Numbered from the stretch's first letter, positions 1 to 8,897 are shown. The stretch is 64,000 nucleotides of DNA from Parasutterella muris (GCF_009767915.1 NZ_WSRP01000003.1:46543-110542), one strand, 5' to 3'. Program-made: numbers and translations. The notes: a model not told the origin generated them from the sequence alone.

Positions 1-633
1 GAAGTCGCTGACCCCAACATTAAGGTTCTCGTCGTCGGCAACCCCTGCAACACCAACGCTTATATTGCCCGCCGCTGCGCTCCGAATCTGAATCCGCGCA
101 ACTTCACAGCAATGATGCGCTTGGACCAGAACCGCACTTTCTCTCAAATTGCACACAAGCTGGACTGCAAAGTCACCGATATTGAAAAGCTTCCTGTATG
201 GGGCAATCACGGCGGCACAATGTTCCCTGACCTTACCAACGCCACGGTTCGCGGCGAAGCGGTCATGAACCTCATCGACCAGACTTGGTACACAGAAGAT
301 TTAATCCCGACTGTCGCTTCCCGCGGAAGCGCAATTATTAAAGCACGCGGCCACTCTTCCGCCGCTTCTGCCGCGAACGCAGCGATCGACCATGTCCGTG
401 ACTGGGTCAACGGCTCCAACGGCCGCTGGGTCACAATGGCTGTTCCTTCTGACGGCTCTTACGGCGTTCCTGAAGGTCTCACCTTCGGCTTCCCGGTCGT
501 CTGCAAAGACGGTGACTATGAAATCGTTAAAGGTCTTGAACTTTCCGACTTCCAGAAAGAAAGAATCGCTAAGAATGTCAAAGCACTGACCGAAGAAAGA
601 GAAATCGTCGATCAGATCATTGCACAGGCCTAA
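1..633 (+). CDS. mdh: Malate dehydrogenase, C-terminal part (5' end outside window)
   Basis: This is the C-terminal two thirds of an NAD-dependent malate dehydrogenase, the TCA-cycle enzyme interconverting malate and oxaloacetate in the cytoplasm. The frame is open from base 1, so the start lies to the left. Visible family signatures are the [10 protein letters not shown] segment, the active-site region with D-Q-N-R, the [11 protein letters not shown] segment carrying the catalytic His, and the [13 protein letters not shown] helix. The reading frame closes at a TAA at 631-633. The form resembles the roughly 330-residue bacterial enzyme of betaproteobacteria rather than the short E. coli type. 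A strong hairpin follows directly. Confidence 0.97.
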   Translation, partial: EVADPNIKVLVVGNPCNTNAYIARRCAPNLNPRNFTAMMRLDQNRTFSQIAHKLDCKVTDIEKLPVWGNHGGTMFPDLTNATVRGEAVMNLIDQTWYTEDLIPTVASRGSAIIKARGHSSAASAANAAIDHVRDWVNGSNGRWVTMAVPSDGSYGVPEGLTFGFPVVCKDGDYEIVKGLELSDFQKERIAKNVKALTEEREIVDQIIAQA

Positions 634-647
634 CCGACTCTGATATC

Positions 648-674
648 GGGCCGCGAAAGCGGCCCTTTCCTTTT
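648..674 (+). terminator. Intrinsic terminator after mdh
   Basis: GGGCCGC and GCGGCCC form a perfect 7-bp stem around a GAAA tetraloop, followed by a T-rich stretch (TTTCCTTTT). It ends one base before the ATG of the next gene, so it either terminates mdh alone or reduces readthrough into that gene. Confidence 0.85.
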
Positions 675-1139
675 ATGCAGACCGTAATCTTTGATACCAA
701 TCTCCTGCTTGATTTCTTTGTTTTCCGCGATAAAACAACCGCTCCGCTTTGGGAGGCTGCTTGCGCGGGACAATTCCGAACCGTCACAACACAGGAGGCG
801 ATTGATGAATTCAAAGATGTACTGACCAGACCGGCTTTTAATCTGACGCAAAAGGCTCAGGAAGAAGCGCTTAAAGACTTTTTATCCGTCGCAGAAAACG
901 TGGCAGTCACAACTGAAGCACAGGCACGGTGCAGAGACCCTTTGGATCAGAAATTCATCGATCTCGCAGTGAGTGAGGCGCCTGCCGTTCTCATCACCAA
1001 AGATAAATTGGTGCTTCGCTGCGCGAAAAGAATAAAAAAGACCGGCGCAGTGATTTGCTCACCAAGCACGGCCTTACTGAATCCCGATCTCGTTAAAACG
1101 CCGCAGCCGTCTCCGCTTTCTGATTCAGTTCAGCGTTAA
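675..1139 (+). CDS. PIN-domain protein (putative VapC-like ribonuclease), solitary
   Basis: A 154-residue PIN-fold protein, probably a metal-dependent ribonuclease of the PIN_3 / COG1569 type often annotated as a toxin. Acidic residues in the expected places are D7 (FDTN), E45 (in DEFKDVL ahead of TRPAF), D88/D91 (RDPLDQKF), D96 and D110 (TKDK). No antitoxin gene is adjacent: malate dehydrogenase is upstream and nagZ is convergent downstream. Its last 47 bases overlap the 3' end of nagZ on the other strand. I see no Shine-Dalgarno before the ATG, which sits immediately after the mdh terminator, so expression may be low. The domain call is firm; activity as a toxin is inference. Confidence 0.8.
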   Translation: MQTVIFDTNLLLDFFVFRDKTTAPLWEAACAGQFRTVTTQEAIDEFKDVLTRPAFNLTQKAQEEALKDFLSVAENVAVTTEAQARCRDPLDQKFIDLAVSEAPAVLITKDKLVLRCAKRIKKTGAVICSPSTALLNPDLVKTPQPSPLSDSVQR

Positions 1140-2166
1140 ACGCCTCAATCATCTCCACACACGTCTTGTAGTTGGCATTCAGTTCAAGCCCGTCACGGCT
1201 CGGGAATTTGCCGCGCGGAAGAATTCTGGCCAAACGCTCATCAAAGAGTTTTGTGCGAATCCAGCGCTGGTTGGCGAGAACCTGCTGAACTCCGTCCGGA
1301 TCGTTGCAGATCAGGATCATGTCACATCCGGCAGCAAACGCCGCGTCACTGCGGGCGGTAATCTCACCGATCTCCGCCGCGCCCTTCATGCTCAGGTCGT
1401 CACTGAAAATCAAACCTGTGAATCCAAGTCTTGTCCGAAGCTCTTCCTGAAGCCATTTCTTAGAAAAGCCTGCAGGAGCGGAATCGACCTGAGAATAGGC
1501 CACGTGCGCGGGCATCACTGATGTCAGGAGTACGCCCAGAGATTTATACGGAACTTCATCATTGCTGCGAATATCCGATAAGGGTCTGTCATCCACCGGA
1601 AGCTCAACATGAGAATCCGCAGACGCATAGCCGTGTCCCGGGAAATGCTTGCCGCAACAGGCCATTCCGGCCTGGGACATTCCGCCGATCAGCGCGGTCG
1701 CAAGAATGCTCACAACTCTCGGATTGCGATGGAATGAACGCGTGCCGATAACCGCGCTCTGACCGTAGTCCAAGTCCAGACAGGGCGCAAAGGTGAAATC
1801 CACACCGCAGGCACGAAGTTCAGCAGCCATAACCAAACCGCAGGCTGCCGCCAGACTATGTGCGCGCTGCGGCTCTTTATCATAAAGCTGACCAAGTGAA
1901 TTCATCGAAGGAATGCGGGTAAAACCCTCACGGAATCTCTGAATTCTGCCGCCTTCATGGTCCACGCCGATAATCAGCGGGGGATTGCGCAGCGCGTGAA
2001 TGTCATGCGTCAGATTGTGCAGCTGATCGATATTCTCGAAATTGCGTGTGAACAAAATCACCATGCCGACCATCGGATGCTGAAGAAGCTTGATTTCTTC
2101 ATCCGTCAGTTCCGTTCCGGCAATATCAACCACCAAGGGTCCAAGCGGACGATCTACTTTTTCCAT
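1093..2166 (-). CDS. nagZ: Beta-N-acetylhexosaminidase NagZ
   Basis: A glycoside hydrolase family 3 enzyme of the cytoplasmic peptidoglycan recycling pathway; it removes N-acetylglucosamine from anhydromuropeptides. The NagZ signature KHFPGHG followed by D-S-H is present, as is the nucleophile region FSDDLSMKG. An in-frame TTG lies 18 bases upstream, but the ATG at 2166 is preferred: it follows GAAAGGAAAG at good spacing and overlaps the acpS stop by one base (TAATG), implying translational coupling. Length is 357 residues, normal for the family. It is the last gene of recO-DUF805-acpS-nagZ, and its 3' end overlaps the convergent PIN gene. Confidence 0.95.
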   Translation of the reverse strand: MEKVDRPLGPLVVDIAGTELTDEEIKLLQHPMVGMVILFTRNFENIDQLHNLTHDIHALRNPPLIIGVDHEGGRIQRFREGFTRIPSMNSLGQLYDKEPQRAHSLAAACGLVMAAELRACGVDFTFAPCLDLDYGQSAVIGTRSFHRNPRVVSILATALIGGMSQAGMACCGKHFPGHGYASADSHVELPVDDRPLSDIRSNDEVPYKSLGVLLTSVMPAHVAYSQVDSAPAGFSKKWLQEELRTRLGFTGLIFSDDLSMKGAAEIGEITARSDAAFAAGCDMILICNDPDGVQQVLANQRWIRTKLFDERLARILPRGKFPSRDGLELNANYKTCVEMIEAFNAELNQKAETAAAF

Positions 2167-2558
2167 TAATCTTTCCTTTCGCAAATCACTACGGCGATCG
2201 CCGTAGTTTCACAATCGCTCAGCGAGATGTGAAACCGCATCGCGCGGCTTTCTATTTCCTCGGCAAGCGCGCCTCCAAACTTCAGGTACGGCGCCCCGAG
2301 CTCATTGTTCAGCACACTGATATCGCTAAAATTGACGCTTCCTCTGAAACCGGTGCCCATCGCCTTTGAAAACGCTTCCTTCGCCGCCCAGCGGGAGGCT
2401 AGGTAGCGCAGACCTCGGACACGCGATAGCGAATTTCTATGATCATATACAACCCGCTCGTCTTCAGACAACACCGTACGGGCAAAATTAGGCTGTCTTG
2501 TGCAGGCTTTCTCTATTCGGGCGATTTCTACGATATCGCAGCCCAAGCCGCCGATCAT
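2166..2558 (-). CDS. acpS: Holo-[acyl-carrier-protein] synthase AcpS
   Basis: Transfers the 4'-phosphopantetheine arm of coenzyme A to the serine of acyl carrier protein (acpP lies in this window at 12993-13232). It has the AcpS hallmarks GCDIVEIARI near the N-terminus (the Asp binds Mg2+) and WAAKEAFSKAMGTG in the middle. At 130 residues it has normal length. The start overlaps the end of the DUF805 gene by 4 bp and its stop overlaps nagZ by 1 bp, so the three are probably translated in a coupled way. Confidence 0.97.
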   Translation of the reverse strand: MIGGLGCDIVEIARIEKACTRQPNFARTVLSEDERVVYDHRNSLSRVRGLRYLASRWAAKEAFSKAMGTGFRGSVNFSDISVLNNELGAPYLKFGGALAEEIESRAMRFHISLSDCETTAIAVVICERKD

Positions 2559-3061
2559 TTGTCCTCTCCGCTGCCGCTGTACTTACCCCAGCGATTATCC
2601 TCCGGAAAACTCGGAAGACTCATCACGCCGAATGAAACCGCGGTGAGCGCGCCTAACGGCGCCCAAATAAACCAGTTGTAGCTCTGCATCATCGCGAATT
2701 CCGCAAGGCAGTAAAAGATCAGAATCTGCGGCATCCATGCCCACAGCGCGGATTTGTTGGCGTCGTGAAGACGACGCACCGAAATCGCTGCGGACGGTAC
2801 CGCAATGTAAAGCCAGCCGCAGATCAGAAGTCCGAGAAATACTAAAACCGTATCTGTGGCGGTATCGCTGATCCACATCAGGACGGCTAAATAAAGTACG
2901 GTAAAAATCCAAAAGCGATAAAAACGAGCTCTGCCCGTGCGCCCTCCGAAATCGGTATAGCCGATCGTCATATCAAGATAAAGATCTCGAATCACAGGCG
3001 GCATTTTGTCGACGTAGGAAGCCAGTTCAAAAGGATTTTTTCCGGGTGTCGGATTTTTCAT
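2555..3061 (-). CDS. DUF805 family inner-membrane protein
   Basis: A 168-residue membrane protein with the DUF805 signature: a GRTGRARFYRFWIF entry into the first helix, then a VRRLHDANKSALWAW segment, and a C-terminal proline/glycine stretch. About four hydrophobic segments are visible (roughly residues 50-70, 75-95, 107-125 and 130-150). Function is unknown for the family. It occupies the position between recO and acpS where pdxJ normally lies in betaproteobacteria. Spacing is 5 bp after recO and a 4-bp overlap with acpS, so it is part of that operon. Confidence 0.85.
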   Translation of the reverse strand: MKNPTPGKNPFELASYVDKMPPVIRDLYLDMTIGYTDFGGRTGRARFYRFWIFTVLYLAVLMWISDTATDTVLVFLGLLICGWLYIAVPSAAISVRRLHDANKSALWAWMPQILIFYCLAEFAMMQSYNWFIWAPLGALTAVSFGVMSLPSFPEDNRWGKYSGSGEDK

Positions 3062-3066
3062 AACTG

Positions 3067-3771
3067 CTAAATCTTTTTAAGTTCATTAAGGATCCGCCGG
3101 GTGTTCAGCGGAATTTCCTCGAGATAATAACCGATAAGGTCACGGGTTAACATTCGGGCTTCCCTCTCCTGCTCTCCGGGCTGCAGAGTTCTGGAAATCA
3201 GCGCGCGCAGCGTATCGGAAGAGACCCCGGCGTTTTCCAAAGCGGTGTTGTCCGAAGCGATCAGGTCCCCCACCACAAAGCGGTATCTCGATGCCGGAAA
3301 GGGACCCTCAGGCAGGCCGTAACCAAGTGCGTTCAGAAAATCAAGCTCAAAGTAGCGCAGCGTCACAAGCGGCTCTTCGCCCGAAGCGAGTTTCTTCAGT
3401 GTCTCGTAGTAGGATTTAAACAGCGCCTGCTCCGGAACTCCTCTGGGCAAAAGCCGCACCAGAAGCTCATTGATATAAAACGCCGACATCAGAAACTTTT
3501 CTCCGAGGGGAATCGTGCCGTACCATTCCGCACGAATCAGATTCTTAATCTCGCCTTTGCCGGAGTAAGAAATCGCAAGCGGACAAAAGGGATTTAACAA
3601 ACCCCTGTATTGGGACATCGGGCGCTTTGCGCCTCTTGCAACAAGCGACATGCGGCCGAAATCGCGCGTAAAAAACTCCACGATCAGACTGGTCTCCTTC
3701 CAGGGATACGTGTGCAGCACAAAAGTGGGCTGCCCGTTGACGCGGAAGTCCGAACGAGCTTTTTCTGCCAT
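3067..3771 (-). CDS. recO: DNA repair protein RecO
   Basis: RecF-pathway recombination mediator that helps load RecA on single-stranded DNA coated with SSB. The N-terminal OB-fold region (about residues 10-85) shows the typical string of a flexible arm, FVLHTYPWKETSLIVEFF, and a GRMSLVARGAKRP loop. The C-terminal helical region includes FELDFLNALGYG. At 234 residues it has normal length. It heads the operon recO-DUF805-acpS-nagZ and is divergent from dctA across a 252-bp gap that must hold both promoters. It is usually directly downstream of era; here about 3.5 kb separates them. Confidence 0.93.
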   Translation of the reverse strand: MAEKARSDFRVNGQPTFVLHTYPWKETSLIVEFFTRDFGRMSLVARGAKRPMSQYRGLLNPFCPLAISYSGKGEIKNLIRAEWYGTIPLGEKFLMSAFYINELLVRLLPRGVPEQALFKSYYETLKKLASGEEPLVTLRYFELDFLNALGYGLPEGPFPASRYRFVVGDLIASDNTALENAGVSSDTLRALISRTLQPGEQEREARMLTRDLIGYYLEEIPLNTRRILNELKKI

Positions 3772-4023
3772 TTAAAAATAATGTCCTTTCATCAGTGGTC
3801 CGACTATTTTAGCGGCTGCAGTCGGCACGGCTCAAATCGAAAACACTCTGTTACGCACATCCCCGACTCGCCTCTGTCAACGACTCTCACGGGAAAAGAA
3901 ACATTTACTCACGGACTTTTTAAGGGAAACCACTAATTCATCAGATATATTACATATAAATACCTGTGATTAAGTATTTTTACTAATCGTAAATACGTTA
4001 TTCAGCTTTTTAGGAGCGGAACA

Positions 4024-5394
4024 ATGAAAAAACCTTTTTACAAGGTCCTTTATGTGCAGGTGCTTGCTGCTATCGCTCTCGGCGTCCTGCTGGGATTCTT
4101 TTGGCCGGACCTCGGCGCGAAGATGAAGCCGCTTGGAGACGGCTTCATCAAGCTAATTAAAATGCTCATCGCTCCGGTCATTTTCTGCACTGTCGTCACC
4201 GGCATCGCCGGTATGGAAAACATGAAGAAAGTCGGCAAGGTCGGAGGCTTAGCTCTTCTCTACTTCGAGGCGGTGACGACGCTCGCACTGATCATCGGTC
4301 TTCTCATGGTGAATCTCTTTCAGCCGGGAAGCGGCATGCATGTGGACCCGTCCACACTCGACATGAGTTCGGTATCAATGTACGCGGCCTCAGAAAAGCC
4401 GCAGTCAACACTTGATTTCATATTTCACATTATTCCGTCTACCGTTGTCGGCGCCTTTGCCGAAGGAGAAATCCTCCAGGTTTTATTCTTCTCGGTCATC
4501 TTCGGGTTCGCTCTGCAGCATCTGGGCGGCGTTAACCATCCGGTCTACAGTCTGATTAAGAAAGGATCCGACATCCTTTTCACCATGATCGGATGGATCA
4601 TGAAAGTCGCCCCGATCGGCGCCTTCGGCGCCATGGCGTTTACAATCGGCAAATATGGTATTCATACACTGATCCCGCTCGGTAAACTGATGTTGGTTTT
4701 TTACGCCACCTGTCTGTTTTTCATTATCTTTATTCTCGGCGCGATCTGTCGAAGCTGTGGGTTTTCTCTTTTTAAATATCTTGCCTACATTAAAGAGGAA
4801 CTTTTAATTGTGCTCGGCACGTCTTCATCCGAGGCGGTTCTTCCGCAGATGATGAAGAAAATGGAACAAGCTGGCGTCAGTAAATCCGTAAGCGGCCTTG
4901 TCATTCCGACCGGTTACTCGTTCAACCTTGACGGTACAGCGATCTATCTGACAATTGCCGCAGTCTTTATCGCACAGGCCTGCGATATTCAAATGACGCT
5001 CAGCCAGCAGATCACGCTGCTTCTGGTGCTCCTTCTGACAAGTAAAGGAGCAGCCGGTGTCTCGGGTTCCGGCTTCATCGTACTTGCAGCAACATTGAGC
5101 GCAGTCGGTGATGTCCCAGTCGCCGGACTTGCGCTTATCCTTGGCGTAGATCGTTTCATGAGCGAAGCACGTTCCATCACCAACATGATCGGAAACGGCA
5201 TCGCCTGTGTCGTCGTCGGCCGCTGCGTAGGTGAGCTGGATAAAGCGCGGCTCACCAAGATGCTTACCGCCAAACGCGACATCATCGCGGATCTGGAAGC
5301 CGACCTCGGGAAAGTCGAAGAGAAATTAGGGGGCGAGCTCACTTCCGCTGTTAACGAAACAGCCCTGCTGCCCGCAAAAGGCCTAAACGATTAG
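4024..5394 (+). CDS. dctA: C4-dicarboxylate/proton symporter DctA
   Basis: A 456-residue secondary transporter of the dicarboxylate/amino acid:cation symporter family (SLC1-like), importing succinate, fumarate and malate across the inner membrane. Signatures include [21 protein letters not shown], the re-entrant loop [14 protein letters not shown], the [14 protein letters not shown] transport motif and the helix with [17 protein letters not shown]. The C-terminus ends in a charged helix of about 50 residues, typical of DctA. A Shine-Dalgarno AGGAG lies 7 bp before the ATG. It is transcribed alone, and its stop overlaps the stop of the convergent C45 gene by a few bases. Uptake of TCA intermediates fits the neighbouring malate dehydrogenase functionally, though they are not co-transcribed. 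Confidence 0.95.
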   Translation: MKKPFYKVLYVQVLAAIALGVLLGFFWPDLGAKMKPLGDGFIKLIKMLIAPVIFCTVVTGIAGMENMKKVGKVGGLALLYFEAVTTLALIIGLLMVNLFQPGSGMHVDPSTLDMSSVSMYAASEKPQSTLDFIFHIIPSTVVGAFAEGEILQVLFFSVIFGFALQHLGGVNHPVYSLIKKGSDILFTMIGWIMKVAPIGAFGAMAFTIGKYGIHTLIPLGKLMLVFYATCLFFIIFILGAICRSCGFSLFKYLAYIKEELLIVLGTSSSEAVLPQMMKKMEQAGVSKSVSGLVIPTGYSFNLDGTAIYLTIAAVFIAQACDIQMTLSQQITLLLVLLLTSKGAAGVSGSGFIVLAATLSAVGDVPVAGLALILGVDRFMSEARSITNMIGNGIACVVVGRCVGELDKARLTKMLTAKRDIIADLEADLGKVEEKLGGELTSAVNETALLPAKGLND

Positions 5395-6566
5395 AGTCGG
5401 TATTCAGAAATTTTCCCTTCACACGGGTATCCTGTGCTAATCCAAAGGATACCCGAACTCACATCCATCACAATGGCGTAGACTGTGCAGTAGCGATCGC
5501 CGGTCAAACGAGGGTCTTCGTGATAACAGACAGATTCCGGATAAAGTTCATGATCGCTCAGCAGTCGGAAAAGCCCTTTCATGCCGATCGGTCCCTTCAT
5601 CTTTGAGAGCTGTTTCTGTACTCTGTTCAGCCTCGTATAGGTTGACGGAATAAAACTCTTGGCAACGTCATTAGGCGCAATCAGAGCGGACAGATAATGA
5701 TTGGTGTGGACAAGCGCTTCGCCCTTACTCATGATCACATCAAATGCGTCCGGAGAAAATTCAACCTGCATTTCATAGTTGCTGCGTGAAGCGATATTAA
5801 AGACACCGGAACCAGCCCGTGGAACAGCAGAAACCGCCTTCAGAGCTTCTGTCGGTAGGCTCGAATTCAGAATATTGCGCATCATCAGATGCAGCGGCAT
5901 ACCAATTTTGCCTTTACCGACGGAAGCCGCATTAAGACAAACACCCAAACCCTCAGAATTAAGTCCTTTGCCTCCGACCAAACCGGCCTCACAGACCATT
6001 AGAATCGTGGGACGGCCCTCTTGTTCCACTTTCAGAATCACTGAGTTGGATCTTGCCTTTGCAAACCAGTCCCATGTCTGTCCCATAAACACGTTGCCGC
6101 CTTCTCCTAATTCGGCCGGAACCATAATGCAGGTACATGCGTCCGAGTTTGCAAACAAAACTTCGCTTCGGCAATTCAGCGTGAGAATGTCTTCAAAAGA
6201 TTTTCCGCTTCCCTGTGCGATTCCCTTCATTTCCTCAATGGACTCAGGACTGTACTTTTGAATGACCGGTAAAAATTTTGCCGCCAGCGACTTCGCTTTC
6301 TCCCAGTCAATGCCTGCGGATGACTGAAAGACCGATGCATAAAACTTAATGTTTCTGTCTATCTGCTCAGCGGCACTTTGACCGTACGTGACGCCCCTTT
6401 GCAGCGCGGAACCTTTCAATTCGATAAAAGGATAGAAGGGCTGCTTTTCAATTTCAGGCGAATGAATGTTAGGGACCGACAGCTCCGAGGCGACTTTCGC
6501 CTGCGCAGCAAAACCACAGAGAGCGCTGCTGACAAGCGCGGCGATAAATTTTCTTCGGATGATCAT
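5391..6566 (-). CDS. Exported C45-type Ntn-hydrolase / acyltransferase-like protein
   Basis: A 391-residue protein of the acyl-CoA:6-aminopenicillanate acyltransferase-like (peptidase C45) family, whose members cleave themselves to expose an N-terminal Cys and then hydrolyse or transfer acyl-amide groups. A signal peptide is clear (basic RRK, hydrophobic stretch, AQA at about 21-23). The predicted self-cleavage site is before C144 in the motif N-S-D-A-C-T-C, followed by the TWDW segment and the [11 protein letters not shown] segment typical of the family. The second Cys at 146 is worth noting. Substrate is unknown; amide-linked acyl amino acids or peptides are possible. The gene stands alone, between dctA and an uncharacterised gene. 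The fold assignment is firm; the activity is inference. Confidence 0.82.
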   Translation of the reverse strand: MIIRRKFIAALVSSALCGFAAQAKVASELSVPNIHSPEIEKQPFYPFIELKGSALQRGVTYGQSAAEQIDRNIKFYASVFQSSAGIDWEKAKSLAAKFLPVIQKYSPESIEEMKGIAQGSGKSFEDILTLNCRSEVLFANSDACTCIMVPAELGEGGNVFMGQTWDWFAKARSNSVILKVEQEGRPTILMVCEAGLVGGKGLNSEGLGVCLNAASVGKGKIGMPLHLMMRNILNSSLPTEALKAVSAVPRAGSGVFNIASRSNYEMQVEFSPDAFDVIMSKGEALVHTNHYLSALIAPNDVAKSFIPSTYTRLNRVQKQLSKMKGPIGMKGLFRLLSDHELYPESVCYHEDPRLTGDRYCTVYAIVMDVSSGILWISTGYPCEGKISEYRL

Positions 6567-6651
6567 TTGTTCAAGTATTTGTAAGTTCGATCTTGGAATT
6601 ATGACCGTTTATTGCCTGAAATACCCGCCCGTCCGTAAATATTTTTAGCGT

Positions 6652-6690
6652 ACAAAAAAATCGGGACTCGACGTCCCGATTTATTTTGTT
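6652..6690. terminator. Bidirectional intrinsic terminator
   Basis: AAATCGGGAC and GTCCCGATTT form a 10-bp stem with a 5-base loop. A run of seven A's lies on the left and a T-rich tract on the right. On the minus strand it terminates the gene that ends at 6701. Nothing on the plus strand needs it. Confidence 0.88.
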
Positions 6691-6700
6691 TGCAAGACTT

Positions 6701-7117
6701 TTACTTAGTCAGGAGTCTTGTCAGTTTGGTGATGCAGTCACGGCGCCAGAAGAGATGGTTCTTGCGCACAGGCTCTCCGCCGAGGCTTTCGCAGTAAAAG
6801 TCCAAAGCTTTTTCAAGCGATTTCTTTGCTTCCGGGCCTTCAACTCCGAGAAGCTTGTTGATACGGTTGACCGCAATGACAGTCTTGTCATTGCTCTTGG
6901 TACCCGAGCCGTATGCAATCCATCTTGCAGGGATGAAATGCATCGCATCGTCCCAAATATACACAGCGAAATACTCGCCTCTCTTGACAATGTCCAGACG
7001 ATCCTTCTTGCTGAGTTTTTCAAATGCGCGAATGTTCTTAACCAGAGCTTTGCGGCTGTCTGCGAGGTTCTTCTGATAACGGACGTTCTCACGTTCGAGA
7101 GTGTATTGCTTATTCAA
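6701..7117 (-). CDS. Uncharacterised 138-residue basic protein
   Basis: I do not recognise this family. The product is basic with a helical, Lys/Arg/Glu-rich N-terminal third (about residues 1-45), then a more ordered segment with WDDAMHFIPARW around 55-70, and a C-terminal stretch ending in FWRRDCITKL. No signal peptide or membrane helix is visible. The start is the TTG at 7117, because a strong GGAGG lies at the right distance upstream (ACGGAGGCGTAAA), whereas the ATG 42 bases further upstream has none. A strong terminator directly downstream supports a real minus-strand gene over the antisense frame of similar length. It stands alone between the C45 gene and era. Confidence 0.65.
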   Translation of the reverse strand: MNKQYTLERENVRYQKNLADSRKALVKNIRAFEKLSKKDRLDIVKRGEYFAVYIWDDAMHFIPARWIAYGSGTKSNDKTVIAVNRINKLLGVEGPEAKKSLEKALDFYCESLGGEPVRKNHLFWRRDCITKLTRLLTK

Positions 7118-7230
7118 TTTACGCCTCCGTATCTGACGATATATCTGTAATCCGTGCATCCTAACGAACTTACACGATAATAAGTAATTACCCTGACCTT
7201 TTTGAGCACCTTTCCCGTTTTTCAGGCATA

Positions 7231-7266
7231 AGAAAAACCTCCGAACCCAATCTTGAGTCGGAGGCT
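7231..7266 (-). terminator. Terminator of the lepA-lepB-rnc-era operon
   Basis: On the minus strand CCTCCGA and TCGGAGG pair around a 13-base loop and are followed by TTTTTCTT. It lies just beyond the era stop codon. Confidence 0.85.
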
Positions 7267-7289
7267 TAATGTCCTAAAAAGCTTACAGA

Positions 7290-8207
7290 TTACTGACCAT
7301 AGCCGAGAGACTTGAGAACACCGGCATCGTCGCCCCAGCCCTTGCGAACTCGAACCCAGACTTCCAGATAAACTTTCTTGCCAAGCATTTCTTCAATATC
7401 TTCGCGCGCCAGTCTGGAAATTTCACGAAGTTTCGCGCCTTTTTCGCCGATCACGATGCCTTTATGGCTTTCGCGGTTAACGATCAGTGTCGCAAAGATT
7501 CGCGCAAGCTTGTCGGTTTCTTCCCACTTATCGATCATGACGGCGACACCGTACGGCAGCTCATCGCCCAAGAGGCGGAAAGCCTTCTCACGAATAATTT
7601 CCGCAGCCAGGAAGCGCGGAGATTTATCCGTATAAATGTCGTCTTCAAACAGTTTGTCGCCTTCCGGAAGGAACTTTCTGATCACTTGAAGAAGTACCTT
7701 GAGCTGACGACCCTTCTCTGCGCTCACAGGGACGACTTCGGCAAACGGGAACTTCTGCATCGACTCGGTAATGAGAGGAAGCATCGCCTCACTTTCCTTA
7801 ACTTCATCGGTCTTGTTGATCGCAAGAATGACATTCTTTGCTTCTTTTGAAAGAAGCGAGAGAACCGTCAGGTCTTCGGGACGCCAGCCGGTCGCTTCAA
7901 TGACGAGAACCACCGCATCAACGTCCGCAAGGCTCGATTTAACTGACTGATTCATTCTGGACAAAAGTTCAGAAGAATGTTTCGTTTGGAAACCCGGTGT
8001 GTCCACAAAGATATACTGGGTGTCGTCGGTGGTTAATACACCCATGATGCGGTCTCGTGTGGTCTGCGGTTTCTTGCTCGTGATGCTGACCTTCTCGCCG
8101 ACAAGTGCGTTGATCAGAGTGCTCTTGCCGACGTTCGGACGGCCGATCACGGCAACATATCCGCTGCGGAATTCTTTAGTTTCTTCTGTAACTGTGTTTT
8201 CTGTCAT
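7290..8207 (-). CDS. era: GTPase Era
   Basis: Essential GTPase that binds the 3' end of 16S rRNA and supports 30S subunit assembly. The G domain shows GRPNVGKSTL (P-loop), DTPGF (G3) and NKTDE (G4); the C-terminal KH domain has VIGEKGAKLREISRLAREDIEEM region residues in the last 80. Length 305 residues is normal. It is the last gene of lepA-lepB-rnc-era and starts 3 bp after rnc. In most betaproteobacteria recO follows era directly; here transcription ends at a terminator. Confidence 0.98.
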   Translation of the reverse strand: MTENTVTEETKEFRSGYVAVIGRPNVGKSTLINALVGEKVSITSKKPQTTRDRIMGVLTTDDTQYIFVDTPGFQTKHSSELLSRMNQSVKSSLADVDAVVLVIEATGWRPEDLTVLSLLSKEAKNVILAINKTDEVKESEAMLPLITESMQKFPFAEVVPVSAEKGRQLKVLLQVIRKFLPEGDKLFEDDIYTDKSPRFLAAEIIREKAFRLLGDELPYGVAVMIDKWEETDKLARIFATLIVNRESHKGIVIGEKGAKLREISRLAREDIEEMLGKKVYLEVWVRVRKGWGDDAGVLKSLGYGQ

Positions 8208-8210
8208 AAC

Positions 8211-8897
8211 TTAGCCTTTCAATTTCTTAACGGCTTCGCTGTCCAGAGCTTTCTGCGCGGCTTCCTGTTCCGCCTGTCTGCGGGAACGGCCGACGCCTTG
8301 AAGGTTAATGTCCAGTTTCGGAACGCTCACGCTCACCAGGAACTCCTGATCGTGCGGCAGTCCGCGAACCTCCAGTACTTCATACACCGGCAGACCGTAA
8401 TGATGGCCCTGCAGTACTTCCTGCAGGCGGGTCTTCGGGTCTTTGCCCAGCGTATCCGGCGTCAGCTTGCTCAGCATCGGCTCATATAAGCGAATGATGA
8501 CAGTTTGCGCCGATTCGAAGCCGGAGTCGGTGAAAACCGCCCCAAATATGGCTTCTACTGCATCCGCAATAGTTGACGGACGACGATTTCCTCCGGTATG
8601 CAGCTCACCCTCGCCAACGCGAAGGAATTCGGAAATACCGATGCGTTCTGCGATTTCCGCAAGGGCGGACTGTTTGACAAGGTTGCTGCGAACGCGTGAA
8701 AGAGAACCCTCGTCAAAATGCTTGTCCTTCAAAAATAAGGCGTTGCCGATGACGCAGTTCAGCACGGAGTCTCCGAGAAACTCCAAACGCTCGTTGTTTT
8801 CCGAAGAAAAAGAGCGGTGTGTCATCGCGCGCTTCAAAAGCGATTCGTTTTTGAACTTATAACCGATTCTATTTTCAAGTTCACTGAGAGGCAGCAT
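8211..8897 (-). CDS. rnc: Ribonuclease III
   Basis: Double-stranded-RNA endonuclease that processes rRNA precursors and many mRNAs. The RNase III signature NERLEFLGDSVLN is present near residue 35, with a second acidic cluster (DAVEAIFGAVFTDSG) completing the active site. The C-terminal dsRNA-binding domain spans roughly residues 155-225. Length is 228 residues. It lies 8 bp downstream of lepB and 3 bp upstream of era. Confidence 0.98.
   Translation of the reverse strand: MLPLSELENRIGYKFKNESLLKRAMTHRSFSSENNERLEFLGDSVLNCVIGNALFLKDKHFDEGSLSRVRSNLVKQSALAEIAERIGISEFLRVGEGELHTGGNRRPSTIADAVEAIFGAVFTDSGFESAQTVIIRLYEPMLSKLTPDTLGKDPKTRLQEVLQGHHYGLPVYEVLEVRGLPHDQEFLVSVSVPKLDINLQGVGRSRRQAEQEAAQKALDSEAVKKLKG

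Noticed and set aside
6686..7150. Plus-strand frame overlapping the uncharacterised gene at 6701-7117
   Set aside because: It starts inside the terminator region and has no ribosome-binding site, whereas the minus frame has GGAGG and a terminator in the right place.
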